This document shows, piece after piece, positions 1-8,654 of a stretch of DNA of 64,000 bases. Under the pieces are notes generated by a model. That model saw only the letters and a list, made by a program, of their open reading frames with translations. It was not told the origin of the DNA and searched no databases. Numbering within the stretch: position 1 is the first letter of the stretch; each line of letters starts with the position of its first letter. Source of the stretch: Abiotrophia sp938010525. GTDB taxonomy: Bacteria > Bacillota > Bacilli > Lactobacillales > Aerococcaceae. The translations under genes and the position numbers were made by a program. The stretch is from contig NZ_CALLVK010000023.1 in NCBI RefSeq assembly GCF_938010525.1, forward strand, positions 1-64,000, written 5' to 3'.

Positions 1-2
1 GA

Positions 3-2570
3 ATTTTGTCCTATTTGAAGGACCAAGAAGCGGGGGCGACTGTGACGAGCCAATCCTTGGCCAAAGCCCTCAATTACGGTGGCACCAAAATGTATAAGAA
101 ATTGGTGCGCGCCATTAATTATTTAGAAAATATTGGAGAGTTAGAGCAAACCAAACGAGGCCATTATCGCCTTAATGGCAAGGTCTCGAAGACAGTAGTG
201 GGGACCTATCGAGCTAATGCCCAAGGCTTTGGTTTTGTCACCTATGCCGAAGGCCAGCCTGATTTCTTCGTTCCTCGAGGCCGAGCTTTGAATGCCATGC
301 AAGGGGACACGGTAGAAGTGGAAGTCCTAAAATTGGCTAATCCTCAAACTGGTAAAGGCTCTGAAGTTCAAGTCTTGCGCGTAATTGAACGCGCAGTGAG
401 CCAGTTGGTAGGGGAATTCATCGCTTACCCAAGTGAAGTTCGTCAGGAACGTCAGGCTCTGGGCTATGTCTTACCACAAGGTGATTACAGCGATGCCGTC
501 CGGGTTGAAATCGATCCAGCTGGGATTCAGCCTGCTGACCATTCTATTTGTATTGTTAAGATTAGTCAGTATCCGACAGCAGAAGCGCCTCACATTTTAC
601 GAGGCCTAGTAGCCAAGGAAATTGGTCATCGTGATGAGCCTGGTGTGGATATCTTATCCGTTCTCTATCAATTCGGAATTCCGCATGAATTCCCAGAGGC
701 AGTGAAAGAAGCGGCTGAGGCGGTGCCTCAGACCTTATCAGTTCAGGATCTTGCCAATCGGGAAGATTTGCGACAAGAGGTTATTTTGACCATTGACGGG
801 GCAGATGCCAAGGACTTAGATGATGCCATCTCGCTTGACCGCCTAGAGAATGGCGACTATGTCCTGGGTGTTCATATTGCTGACGTATCCTATTACGTAG
901 AAGAGGGTTCTGCCTTAGATTTGGAAGCTTACCAGCGTGGAACTTCTGTCTATTTAACTGACCGAGTCGTGCCAATGTTGCCACAGCGCTTGTCTAATGG
1001 GATTTGTTCCCTGCATCCTCATGAAGATCGCTTGACCCTATCTTGTCAAATGGTCATAGATAGCCAGGGACAGGTTAAATCCCATCGTATCTTCCGCTCA
1101 GTCATCCATTCTTCTTACCGCATGACCTACGATGATGTCAATGCTATCTTAGAAGGGGATGAGGCACTGCGCCAAAAATATGCGCCAATCGTGGAGCTTT
1201 TAGAAGATATGAGTCAGCTCCATCATCTGCTCGAGGCCAAACGAATTAAGCGAGGCGCGCTGGATTTTGATGCGCCAGAAGCCAAGGTCCTGGTCGATAA
1301 CCAAGGTCATCCTCTGGATATTCAATTGCGGGAACGTGGCCTAGCTGAACGTTTGATTGAATCCTTTATGTTGGCAGCTAATGAGACGGTGGCTAAACAC
1401 TATATGACTCGCGACTATCCTATGATTTATCGGGTCCATGAGCAACCTGATTCAGAACGTATGCAACGATTCGCTGAGTTCATTACAGCTTTTGGTATTG
1501 TCCTTAGAGGTAAGGTAGAAACGATTGCGCCTAAGCAACTGCAGCAAGCTCTTAAACAAGTTGATGGGCAGAACTTTGAACAGGCTGTTTCCACTATGAT
1601 GTTGCGTTCTATGAAACAAGCTCGTTATAGTGAAGAAGCCCTGGGTCACTATGGGTTGGCAACAGCTGAATATACCCACTTTACTTCGCCTATCCGGCGC
1701 TATCCGGACCTGATTGTTCATCGCCTTATTCATCGTTATCTGGATAAGAAACCAAGTCATCAGGATAAGGCTCGTATTTTTGACCAGTTGCCAGGCATTG
1801 CTGATCAAAGTTCTAAAATGGAGCGTCGAGCCATTGATGCCGAACGTGATGTGACAGCCATGAAAAAAGCCGAATACATGCTAGATAAAATCGGGCAAGA
1901 ATTTGAAGGAGTCATCTCTTCGGTGACCTCATTTGGTATCTTTGTTGCCTTACCTAACACAGTTGAAGGTTTGATTAGTCTTAAGGACTTGACAGGCGAC
2001 TATTATGAGTTCGATCAGGCCCATCTATTGCTAGTAGGGCAAAGAACTGGTCGAATCTTCCGAATTGGTCAGAAGGTTAAAGTACGTTTGGAAGCTGTGG
2101 ATGTTGGCGAGCGCGAAATTGACTTTAGCTTGCTTGAGGCTGAACCAGTGACTGGCTTAGATGTAGACTTAGTCCTACAGCGTAGCAAACAAGCCAAGGC
2201 TGCTAATAAGTCGGCCAAAGGCAAGACTCAAGACAGGCAGCGCAAAGATAAGTCAGCTAGAGCTTCTGCTAAGAAGAAGCGTGTGACTAAAGAAGACAAG
2301 GCCTCTGGCAATAAGGCTGGAGCAAGCAAGTCCAAGGGCTCAAAAGCCAATAAAGGTCGTCAAGAGGACAAGGGCAAAGCCAAATCTAAGTCTGCTAGCA
2401 AGCGTCATCGCAAGGAACTGTCTGAGCATCAAAGCAAGGATAGTCGTCAAGCTAAAAAGCAGTCTTTTGCTGGCGATAAGGCTAGCAAAAAATCAGCTAA
2501 GTCCACGGAAAGTAAATTTAAGCAATTTAAGATTAAACGCAAGCAACCTCAGGCTAACCGCCTAGGTTAG
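3..2570 (+). CDS. rnr: Ribonuclease R (5' end cut by the window)
   Basis: This is a processive 3'-5' exoribonuclease that degrades structured RNA and works with SmpB and tmRNA in ribosome rescue. The reading frame is open to the window edge and the first in-frame TTG at position 6 has no ribosome site, so the true start probably lies upstream. The order seen is an N-terminal winged helix, cold-shock OB folds, the RNB catalytic domain at about residues 255-585, an S1 domain at about 630-715 and a Lys/Ser-rich tail from about 720 to 854. The RNB acidic cluster DGADAKDLDDA (about 262-272) and the signature around TSPIRRYPD (about 560) are intact. smpB follows after 23 nt, the usual pairing. The family call is firm; only the start is uncertain. 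Confidence 0.96.
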   Translation: MLSYLKDQEAGATVTSQSLAKALNYGGTKMYKKLVRAINYLENIGELEQTKRGHYRLNGKVSKTVVGTYRANAQGFGFVTYAEGQPDFFVPRGRALNAMQGDTVEVEVLKLANPQTGKGSEVQVLRVIERAVSQLVGEFIAYPSEVRQERQALGYVLPQGDYSDAVRVEIDPAGIQPADHSICIVKISQYPTAEAPHILRGLVAKEIGHRDEPGVDILSVLYQFGIPHEFPEAVKEAAEAVPQTLSVQDLANREDLRQEVILTIDGADAKDLDDAISLDRLENGDYVLGVHIADVSYYVEEGSALDLEAYQRGTSVYLTDRVVPMLPQRLSNGICSLHPHEDRLTLSCQMVIDSQGQVKSHRIFRSVIHSSYRMTYDDVNAILEGDEALRQKYAPIVELLEDMSQLHHLLEAKRIKRGALDFDAPEAKVLVDNQGHPLDIQLRERGLAERLIESFMLAANETVAKHYMTRDYPMIYRVHEQPDSERMQRFAEFITAFGIVLRGKVETIAPKQLQQALKQVDGQNFEQAVSTMMLRSMKQARYSEEALGHYGLATAEYTHFTSPIRRYPDLIVHRLIHRYLDKKPSHQDKARIFDQLPGIADQSSKMERRAIDAERDVTAMKKAEYMLDKIGQEFEGVISSVTSFGIFVALPNTVEGLISLKDLTGDYYEFDQAHLLLVGQRTGRIFRIGQKVKVRLEAVDVGEREIDFSLLEAEPVTGLDVDLVLQRSKQAKAANKSAKGKTQDRQRKDKSARASAKKKRVTKEDKASGNKAGASKSKGSKANKGRQEDKGKAKSKSASKRHRKELSEHQSKDSRQAKKQSFAGDKASKKSAKSTESKFKQFKIKRKQPQANRLG

Positions 2571-2593
2571 CTCCTGCGGAAATGAGGTGACTG

Positions 2594-3046
2594 ATGTCGC
2601 AAGATAAGCCTTTAGCTCAGAATCGCAAGGCGCGTCATGATTATGAGATTCTTGAAACCTATGAAGCGGGTATGGTCTTAACCGGGACAGAGATTAAGTC
2701 CATTCGCAAGGGCAAGATGAACCTTAAGGATGGCTTTATCTCCATTCGTGATGGGGAGGCTTGGCTTAAGCAGGTCCATATCAGCCCCTACGACCATGGT
2801 AATATTTTTAACCATGATCCGGAGCGGGACCGTAAGCTCTTGCTTCATAAGAAAGAGATTCAGACTCTACATCGCGAAGTCCAACAAAACCGGATGACCC
2901 TAGTACCACTGAAGGTTTATCTGGTAAGGGGCCGGGCCAAATTGCTCTTTGGTCTTGCGCGTGGTAAGAACAAGTATGATAAGCGTCATGCCCTCAAGGA
3001 CCAACAGGCCAAACGGGATATTGACCGCGCCCTTAAAAGCAGATAA
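2594..3046 (+). CDS. smpB: SsrA-binding protein SmpB
   Basis: SmpB binds tmRNA and delivers it to stalled ribosomes for trans-translation. The 150-residue length is normal. The conserved beta-barrel motifs GTEIKSIRKGK and DGFISI are present near residues 31-55, and the basic C-terminal tail that mimics codon-anticodon pairing (about 128-150, rich in Lys, Arg and Asp) is complete. The start ATG is preceded by a GGAAATGAGGTGA-type ribosome site. It sits directly after rnr and is followed by a strong intrinsic terminator, so rnr-smpB forms the end of a transcription unit. Confidence 0.97.
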   Translation: MSQDKPLAQNRKARHDYEILETYEAGMVLTGTEIKSIRKGKMNLKDGFISIRDGEAWLKQVHISPYDHGNIFNHDPERDRKLLLHKKEIQTLHREVQQNRMTLVPLKVYLVRGRAKLLFGLARGKNKYDKRHALKDQQAKRDIDRALKSR

Positions 3047-3049
3047 GCA

Positions 3050-3075
3050 ACTGGGACCATGGGTCCCAGTTTTTT
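3050..3075 (+). terminator. Intrinsic terminator after smpB
   Basis: A perfect 9-bp stem (ACTGGGACC with GGTCCCAGT) with a 3-nt loop is followed by a T-run. It lies 3 nt after the smpB stop codon. Confidence 0.93.
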
Positions 3076-3141
3076 CATGTCTATTGCCTTGGGAAGAGCT
3101 ATGTCGGTATGCTTTTTATGCAAAAAAATGTTTGCTACACT

Positions 3142-3170
3142 TTCCTATTAAGAGGGGATTGTGGTAGAAT
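3142..3170 (+). promoter_or_regulatory. Extended -10 promoter of rpoY-rnjA
   Basis: TAGAAT at 3165-3170 is preceded by TGG, giving an extended -10. A weak -35 (TTCCTA, 3142-3147) lies 17 nt upstream. The predicted leader of about 55 nt contains a 6-bp hairpin (TGCCTC 3186-3191 with GAGGCA 3198-3203) close to the predicted 5' end. Confidence 0.6.
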
Positions 3171-3232
3171 AAGATTGATAGAGTCTGCCTCGCTCAGGAG
3201 GCAACTAGATAGAGAAAGGAAGTTATTAATCA

Positions 3233-3448
3233 ATGATTTTTAAAGTAACATATCAACCCAATTCCCAACAAGTTCCTACGCGGGAAAATACCCAGACCCT
3301 TTATGTAGAAGCTGCTAACAAAGGGGAAGCACGGGAATTGATTGCTAAGTATACACCATACAATGTGGAGTTCGTCCAAGAATTATCACCTGCTCATTTA
3401 GCTTATGAGCAAGAGTCCAACCCGGACTTCGAAGTGTCGGTGTTCTAG
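3233..3448 (+). CDS. rpoY: RNA polymerase epsilon subunit
   Basis: This 71-residue protein matches the Firmicutes small RNA polymerase subunit epsilon (DUF1447, YkzG/RpoY), which binds core polymerase. The length is right, and the conserved order is an MIFKVTYQ beta strand, the PTRENTQTLYVEA segment, an EARELI helix and the acidic C-terminus. The ribosome site GAAAGGAAG is well placed. It stands immediately before RNase J, as it does in Bacillus, with the rnjA ATG one base after this stop codon, so the two are probably translationally coupled. Confidence 0.93.
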   Translation: MIFKVTYQPNSQQVPTRENTQTLYVEAANKGEARELIAKYTPYNVEFVQELSPAHLAYEQESNPDFEVSVF

Positions 3449-3449
3449 T

Positions 3450-5168
3450 ATGGCAGTTAATTTAAAAAATAACGAAACCGGCGTCTTCGCCCTAGGGGGC
3501 TTAGGCGAAATCGGGAAGAACATGTATGGTGTACAGTTCCAAGACGAAATCATCTTATTAGACTGCGGGGTCATGTTCCCGGAAGATGATTTGTTAGGGA
3601 TTGATTACGTAATTCCTGATTTTTCCTATATTATGCAAAACCAGAGTAAGGTCAAAGCCCTGATTATTAGTCACGGTCACGAAGACCACATCGGGGGCAT
3701 TCCCTTCCTCCTGCAGCAAATCAATGTGCCTATCTATGCCGGTAAACTAGCGGCTTCGCTGATTCGCAATAAGTTGCAAGAACGGGGACTTCTGCGCCAA
3801 GCTGAGATTCACGAAATTGATGAAGATGCAGTCATTCGTTTCCGCAAGACAACCGTCAGCTTCTATCTGACAACCCACAGTATCCCTGAAGCCTACGGGG
3901 TAGTCGTTAAGACACCTCCCGGCAACATCGTCTTTACAGGTGACTATAAGTTCGACTTCACCCCTGTAGGGAAGCCAGCGGACTTACACCGCATGGCTAA
4001 AATCGGGGAAGAGGGCGTCTTAGTCCTTTTAGGGGATTCCACTAACTCAGAAATTCCAACCTTTACCAAGTCGGAACAAGTGGTGGGACAATCCATTAAG
4101 AATATTATTCAGAAGGTAGAAGGTCGGGTTATCTTTGCCACCTTCGCTTCTAACGTTTCGCGTCTCCAACAGGTTGTTGAAACGGCCCAAGAAACAGGAC
4201 GTAAGATTGCTGTTTTCGGTCGCAGTATGGAATCGGCTATTAAGACAGGTCGGGAACTAGGTTATATTAAAGATGATGATGAGCTCTTTGTAGAGCAACG
4301 TGATCTCAACCGGGTGCCGGCTGAGCAACTCATTATTCTCTGTACCGGTTCACAAGGGGAACCGATGGCGGCCCTAAGTCGTATCGCCAACGGGACTCAC
4401 CGTCAAATTCAAGTTCAACCTAACGATACAGTCATCTTCTCAAGTTCACCAATTCCAGGTAATACCATGAGTGTTAACCGAGTCATCAACCAGCTCTGTG
4501 AAGTTGGGGCCCATGTTATTCATGGTAAGGTTAACAACATCCACACATCTGGTCACGGTGGTCAGCAAGAGCAATTGCTGATGATGCGTCTCATGAAGCC
4601 TAAGTACTTTATGCCAGTCCACGGGGAATTCCGTATGCAAAGTATTCAAGCTGGCCTAGCCCAACAAACAGGGATTCCTAAGGAAAACTGCTTTGTTATG
4701 GAAAATGGTCAGATGCTAGCCGTAACCGCTGATAGTGCTCGAATTGCGGGCAAGTTTACGGCAAATAGCATCTATGTGGATGGGAGCGGCATTGGCGATA
4801 TCGGACATGTCGTTATCCGCGACCGTCGTAACCTATCAGAAGATGGTTTAGTGGTTATTTCTGCCACTTTAGACTATGAAAACAAGCAGTTGGTTAGCGG
4901 ACCTGACATTATGTCGCGTGGTTTTATCTACATGCGAGAGTCCAGCGACCTAATTCACTCCTTGCAGTCTAGCCTCAAGTCAGCCATTAACCGTGGCCTT
5001 AACGAAAATGGCAATAACGTGAGCGAACGCCTGATTCGCGAAATGATTATGGACACTATCGTGCCTCTAATTTATGAACGGACCGAACGTTCTCCAATGA
5101 TTATGCCGGTCTTGTTGGACATCAATAAGGGTGTCCGCCGTCGAAAACAGCGAACCGAACAAGACTAA
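3450..5168 (+). CDS. rnjA: Ribonuclease J1
   Basis: This is a metallo-beta-lactamase/beta-CASP enzyme with 5'-3' exonuclease and endonuclease activity in mRNA decay and RNA maturation. From the chosen ATG it is 572 residues, close to Bacillus RNase J1. The metal motif HGHEDH is at about 75-80, followed by the beta-CASP region and the C-terminal motif SGHGG. An upstream in-frame ATG at 3405 lies inside rpoY and would add 15 residues unlike the family, so it was rejected. No clear ribosome site precedes 3450, consistent with coupling to rpoY, whose stop is at 3446-3448. A J2 paralogue is not ruled out by sequence alone, but the rpoY neighbour favours J1. Confidence 0.94.
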   Translation: MAVNLKNNETGVFALGGLGEIGKNMYGVQFQDEIILLDCGVMFPEDDLLGIDYVIPDFSYIMQNQSKVKALIISHGHEDHIGGIPFLLQQINVPIYAGKLAASLIRNKLQERGLLRQAEIHEIDEDAVIRFRKTTVSFYLTTHSIPEAYGVVVKTPPGNIVFTGDYKFDFTPVGKPADLHRMAKIGEEGVLVLLGDSTNSEIPTFTKSEQVVGQSIKNIIQKVEGRVIFATFASNVSRLQQVVETAQETGRKIAVFGRSMESAIKTGRELGYIKDDDELFVEQRDLNRVPAEQLIILCTGSQGEPMAALSRIANGTHRQIQVQPNDTVIFSSSPIPGNTMSVNRVINQLCEVGAHVIHGKVNNIHTSGHGGQQEQLLMMRLMKPKYFMPVHGEFRMQSIQAGLAQQTGIPKENCFVMENGQMLAVTADSARIAGKFTANSIYVDGSGIGDIGHVVIRDRRNLSEDGLVVISATLDYENKQLVSGPDIMSRGFIYMRESSDLIHSLQSSLKSAINRGLNENGNNVSERLIREMIMDTIVPLIYERTERSPMIMPVLLDINKGVRRRKQRTEQD

Positions 5169-5211
5169 GCAAAGTCTAGACAGATAAGCTTATTAGAAAA
5201 GAGGAATGTTT

Positions 5212-6279
5212 ATGTCACGTATTGAAAAAGTAAGAGCTCAGCTCGCTGCACAAGGATTAGATGCCTTGGTAGTGACTAACTTAAAAAATATTCGCTACTT
5301 AGCTAATTTTACAGGGACGACTGCGGCCTTGGTTATTACATCAGATCAGGCCATTTTCGTGACCGATTTCCGTTATGTGCAGCAAGCAAGTAAACAAGCA
5401 CCAGATTTTACCTTATTACAAAACAAGAAGGAAATCTTTGCTGAAATCAATGACTTCTTAGTTGCTCATAAGATTCAAAAAGTCGGGATTGAAGCGGACG
5501 AAATGACCGTTTCTACTTATCTTCGCATTAAGGATTTCTTTGGCCCAGAAGTGGTGCCAACTCAGGGCTTAATTGAGAAAATCCGCGAGATTAAAGACGC
5601 AGATGAATTGGCAACCATGAAGAAGGCCTGCGAGATTACCGACCAAGCTTTCAGTCATATTCTGACCTTCATTAAGCCAGGTGTCACTGAAATTGAGGTG
5701 GCTAACGAATTAGAACGTTACCTCAAAACCTTGGGAGCTAGCGCTATGTCCTTTGATACCATTGTAGCCAGCGGCTTACGTTCTGCAATGCCTCATGGGG
5801 TAGCTTCTGATAAGGTCATTGAAGAAGGCGATGTAGTAACCTTAGACTTCGGTTGCTACTATCAAGGCTATTCTTCCGACATGACCCGTACCATTGCGGT
5901 TGGTTCAATCGATCCAAAACTGGAAGAAATTTATCATATTGTGTTGGAGGCCCATAACTTGGTTAACCAAAAGGCTAAAGCCGGTATGACCGGGGCTGAA
6001 TTGGATGCTATTGCACGTGATTATATTAGTGAAAAAGGTTATGGTCAATACTTCGGTCACAGTCTGGGGCATGGTGTCGGTTTGGACATTCATGAAGCAC
6101 CAGGTGTCAATTCCAAGAATGACCAACCAGTTGAAGTTGGCATGGTCATTACCAATGAACCAGGCATTTATATCGAAGGCTTAGGTGGCGTTCGGATTGA
6201 AGATGACTTAGTAGTTCACCCAGACCATGTAGAACTGCTTAACCGCAGTCCAAAAGAATTGATTATTTTAGAAGTTTAA
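5212..6279 (+). CDS. Xaa-Pro aminopeptidase, M24B family
   Basis: This cytoplasmic metallopeptidase removes an N-terminal residue preceding proline; it resembles Bacillus YqhT/PepQ-type proteins. It has an N-terminal creatinase-like domain (about 1-125) and a pita-bread catalytic domain. The five metal ligands of the family can be placed: Asp about 212 (VTLDFG), Asp about 223 (SSDMTRT), His about 283-287 (GHSLGHG), Glu about 316 (NEPGIY) and Glu about 330 (VRIEDD). I chose ATG 5212 over ATG 5206 because the AGAGG ribosome site ends at 5204 and is too near the first ATG. In Bacillus efp follows this gene; here an Asp23-family gene follows after 22 nt. Confidence 0.9.
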   Translation: MSRIEKVRAQLAAQGLDALVVTNLKNIRYLANFTGTTAALVITSDQAIFVTDFRYVQQASKQAPDFTLLQNKKEIFAEINDFLVAHKIQKVGIEADEMTVSTYLRIKDFFGPEVVPTQGLIEKIREIKDADELATMKKACEITDQAFSHILTFIKPGVTEIEVANELERYLKTLGASAMSFDTIVASGLRSAMPHGVASDKVIEEGDVVTLDFGCYYQGYSSDMTRTIAVGSIDPKLEEIYHIVLEAHNLVNQKAKAGMTGAELDAIARDYISEKGYGQYFGHSLGHGVGLDIHEAPGVNSKNDQPVEVGMVITNEPGIYIEGLGGVRIEDDLVVHPDHVELLNRSPKELIILEV

Positions 6280-6301
6280 ACCTAAAAAGGAGGAAGCCCA
6301 G

Positions 6302-6721
6302 ATGACCCAAGAAAACAGTCATTTTGAACCACAAACGGTGGCACCCTTAGGGGAAATTAACATCACTACTGGTGTCCTTGAAGCTATTGCAGCTAAAGCT
6401 GTAAGTGAAGTAGAAGGTGTCTACCAACTCCACAAATCCTTCCAAACAGAAGTAGGTGGATTCTTTGGCATGAATCCTGATCGGGTTGGTGCTCGTGTTC
6501 GCCGCGACGATTCAGAAATTGCCATTGATGTTAAAATCGACCTTAAATACGGCTATTCTGTACCTGAAGTTGCCATGAAGGTTCAACAAAAAGTTAAGGA
6601 ACAAATCTTCTTCATGACGGATTTAGTTGTTCAAGAAGTCAATGTCCATGTCGCTAGCATCCAAACGGAAGCTAGTCAGCCTGTGGATTATCTCCACTTA
6701 GATGAAACTGATGGTGAGTAG
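6302..6721 (+). CDS. Asp23/Gls24 family envelope stress response protein (YqhY-like)
   Basis: The 139-residue protein has the Asp23/Gls24 (DUF322) fold signature: the opening APLGEINITTGVLEAIA, EVEGVYQL, and a later KVQQKVKEQIFFMTDL segment. In Bacillus the orthologue YqhY sits between the acetyl-CoA carboxylase genes and nusB and affects fatty-acid synthesis control; here no acc genes are adjacent but nusB is. The ribosome site AGGAGG is strong. Its 3' end precedes nusB with essentially no gap. The family is sure; the exact role is not visible from sequence. Confidence 0.9.
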   Translation: MTQENSHFEPQTVAPLGEINITTGVLEAIAAKAVSEVEGVYQLHKSFQTEVGGFFGMNPDRVGARVRRDDSEIAIDVKIDLKYGYSVPEVAMKVQQKVKEQIFFMTDLVVQEVNVHVASIQTEASQPVDYLHLDETDGE

Positions 6722-6731
6722 TGTGACCAAG

Positions 6732-7166
6732 ATGAGTAATCGACACCAAGTTCGGGAGAAGGCCGTTCAGACCATCTTCCAACTCATCCGGCCTCAAGTG
6801 CCCGTAAGCTTAGACCAAGCTTGTGCCTTCGCCCTTGAAGCGGGCAACGACCCTGAAGCTGGCTTTGAAGGCTCTGATGCCTACTTGGACCGTCTGGTTC
6901 AGGGTGTCAACCAAACAGCTGAGGAGCTAGACCAACGTATTAGTCACTATTTATCTGAAGACTGGACTTTGGATCGCTTAGCGCGGATTGACCTAGCGAT
7001 TTTGCGAGTTGCCTTCTACGAACTTCTCTATGTGAGTGAGGACGAAGTGCCAAGCAAGGTAGCTGTCAATGAAGCAGTAGAACTAGCTAAGACCTTTAGT
7101 GATGACAAATCCAAGCAATTCATTAATGGGGTACTAGCAGGTTTACTTAAAGACCTAAAAAAATAA
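6732..7166 (+). CDS. nusB: Transcription antitermination factor NusB
   Basis: NusB with NusE binds boxA RNA and supports antitermination in rRNA operons. The protein matches the all-helical NusB domain: REKAVQTIFQL at the N-terminus, a central LDRLARIDLAILRVAFYELLY segment and the C-terminal VAVNEAVELAKTF...FINGVLAGL motif. ATG 6732 gives 144 residues beginning MSNRHQVREKA, which aligns with known starts. GTG 6723 is an alternative with a GGTGAG site nearby, and the longer frame from 6702 overlaps the yqhY-like gene. This is the last gene of the rpoY-rnjA-pepP-yqhY-nusB run. Confidence 0.93.
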   Translation: MSNRHQVREKAVQTIFQLIRPQVPVSLDQACAFALEAGNDPEAGFEGSDAYLDRLVQGVNQTAEELDQRISHYLSEDWTLDRLARIDLAILRVAFYELLYVSEDEVPSKVAVNEAVELAKTFSDDKSKQFINGVLAGLLKDLKK

Positions 7167-7170
7167 AAGC

Positions 7171-7206
7171 AAAAGACCACCAAACTATGTCTTGGTGGTC
7201 TTTTTA
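7171..7206. terminator. Bidirectional terminator between nusB and the MocR-type gene
   Basis: The stem AGACCACCAA / TTGGTGGTCT (7174-7183 with 7192-7201) has an A-run on its left and a T-run on its right, so it can end the converging transcripts on both strands. It overlaps the 3' end of the minus-strand gene. Confidence 0.9.
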
Positions 7207-8588
7207 TGTTGTCTCAGGGCTTGGTAGAGGTCACTAATAAGTGTGTCCACCTCATCCATAGGAAGGCCAGAAAAACTCAGGAAGATTTGCTGGTCGAAGC
7301 CATTCTGGGCTTGGATAGAGAAGTCAGCAAGCGTCTTAAGTCGAATGCCCTCTTGAGCCAGTTGGGCCTGAAAAGGCTGGCTATGGAAAGCAAAACTCGG
7401 TTGAATTAATAGGTGGAGACCTGCATCAAGGCCAATTAGTTGGGCTTGAGGATCTTGCTTTTCAATGGCGTGAATCAGCCTATCACGCTTGCGTTTGTAG
7501 AAGCTCCGGGCTCGATTAAGATGGCGTTCTAAGTGACCTTGCTGGATAAAATCGTGAATAGCATACTGAGAGATGGTATTCAAGTTGACTGCGAATTGCT
7601 TTTCCTTCTGATAGAAAAGAGATAGAAGGGTTGCTGGCAATACCATATAGCTGATGCGGAGGCCAGGACTGAGAATGCGGGACAGGCTGCCCATATAGAT
7701 TACTTGATTTCCTTGGTCTAATTGTGCTAGAGAGGGGACAGGTCGGCCAGTATATTTAAATTGGCTATCGTAGTCATCTTCAATAATCCAGCGATTAGGA
7801 CTCTGCCTAGCCCAGTCTAAGATAGCTTGGCGACGGGGTAGAGGCATAACTGATCCGGTCGGAAATTGATGGGTAGGAGTGACGCTAAGGATGTCTAACT
7901 GGTCCAGTGGCGCTTCTTCGATAGCTAGCCCTAGTTGATCAAGTGGGCAGGCTTGAACCTGCCAGCCCATTTCTTTCAAAAATGGTAGCTGAGCGTGGTA
8001 GCCGGGATCTTCAATCCCAATTCGACGCTTAGGGGAAAGGAGTTGGACTAAAATCTGAAAGAGGGCCTGAGCATTAGGGCCTAGGATCAGTTGGTCTGGT
8101 TGACATGGAACGCCACGTTCATTGGCTAGATAGCTTGCCAAACTACTTCTAAGTGGCGCTAAGCCTTGAACAGAACTAGGCCCAAGCAAGTCAGGGGACT
8201 GTGAGTCAAATCGCTGAGTATAAAGTCTACGGAAAATTTCAAAGGGGAAGAGACTGGGGTCGGTTTCGGCCTTGGTTAAGTCATAGCGCCAACTAGGGCT
8301 AGGACTAGTGGTTAGGCTGGCTTGTTCCGAGGTCAGTTGGACTTGGAAACGCACATCGGCTACGAAGTAACCTTGACGTGGTCTGGTTTCTAGGTAGCCT
8401 TCGAGGCTTAATTGGTCGTAGGCATTAATGACGGTATTGAGGCTGATGCCTAAATCCTTGGCAAGTTGGCGCTTGCTTGGGAGCTTTTGATGGGCAACTA
8501 AGTGGCCGGAATGGATTTGATTTTTAATAGCTTGATAAAGTTGACTATAGAGCGCTTCTTTCTTGTTTGAGTCGAGATGAATAAGCAT
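7185..8588 (-). CDS. MocR/GntR-type regulator with aminotransferase-like domain (PdxR-like)
   Basis: The protein has an N-terminal GntR winged helix (about 1-75: QLYQAIKNQI, LPSKRQLAKDLGISLNTVINAYDQL) joined to a fold-type I aminotransferase domain. Such MocR proteins sense PLP or its adducts. I chose ATG 8588 (467 residues) because GGAGG lies 5 nt upstream; TTG 8600 would swallow that ribosome site. The aspartate that holds the pyridine nitrogen is seen in IIEDDYDSQF. The position that carries the Schiff-base lysine in the family (motif S-x-S-K) reads GSLSRILSP, with Arg about 304 from codon CGC at 7677-7679. It is divergent from a pyridoxal kinase and an ECF S-component, which points to vitamin B6 control. 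Whether it is an activator or a repressor cannot be told here. Confidence 0.88.
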   Translation of the reverse strand: MLIHLDSNKKEALYSQLYQAIKNQIHSGHLVAHQKLPSKRQLAKDLGISLNTVINAYDQLSLEGYLETRPRQGYFVADVRFQVQLTSEQASLTTSPSPSWRYDLTKAETDPSLFPFEIFRRLYTQRFDSQSPDLLGPSSVQGLAPLRSSLASYLANERGVPCQPDQLILGPNAQALFQILVQLLSPKRRIGIEDPGYHAQLPFLKEMGWQVQACPLDQLGLAIEEAPLDQLDILSVTPTHQFPTGSVMPLPRRQAILDWARQSPNRWIIEDDYDSQFKYTGRPVPSLAQLDQGNQVIYMGSLSRILSPGLRISYMVLPATLLSLFYQKEKQFAVNLNTISQYAIHDFIQQGHLERHLNRARSFYKRKRDRLIHAIEKQDPQAQLIGLDAGLHLLIQPSFAFHSQPFQAQLAQEGIRLKTLADFSIQAQNGFDQQIFLSFSGLPMDEVDTLISDLYQALRQHKKTTKT

Positions 8589-8598
8589 AGAGTCCTCC

Positions 8599-8646
8599 AA
8601 CTGGTACTAGTCATTTGTAAGAAACTGGCACTATTAATGGTACCAG
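8599..8646. promoter_or_regulatory. Candidate MocR operator: three CTGGYAC half-sites
   Basis: The divergent spacer holds two direct copies, AACTGGTACTA (8599-8609) and AACTGGCACTA (8623-8633), 24 bp apart, and one inverted copy GTACCAG (8640-8646). Direct plus inverted half-sites are typical of MocR/PdxR operators. The inverted copy lies just before the -10 of the kinase gene, and the first copy overlaps the ribosome site of the regulator gene. Confidence 0.7.
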
Positions 8647-8654
8647 AAATAGGG

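Noticed and set aside
1452..1808. 118-codon open frame antisense to rnr
   Set aside because: No start signal or promoter; the opposite strand encodes the conserved RNB domain.
2949..3167. 72-codon open frame over the end of smpB
   Set aside because: It overlaps smpB in another frame and reads through the terminator.
3405..3449. Earlier in-frame ATG of rnjA
   Set aside because: It lies inside rpoY, adds residues unlike RNase J, and has no better ribosome site.
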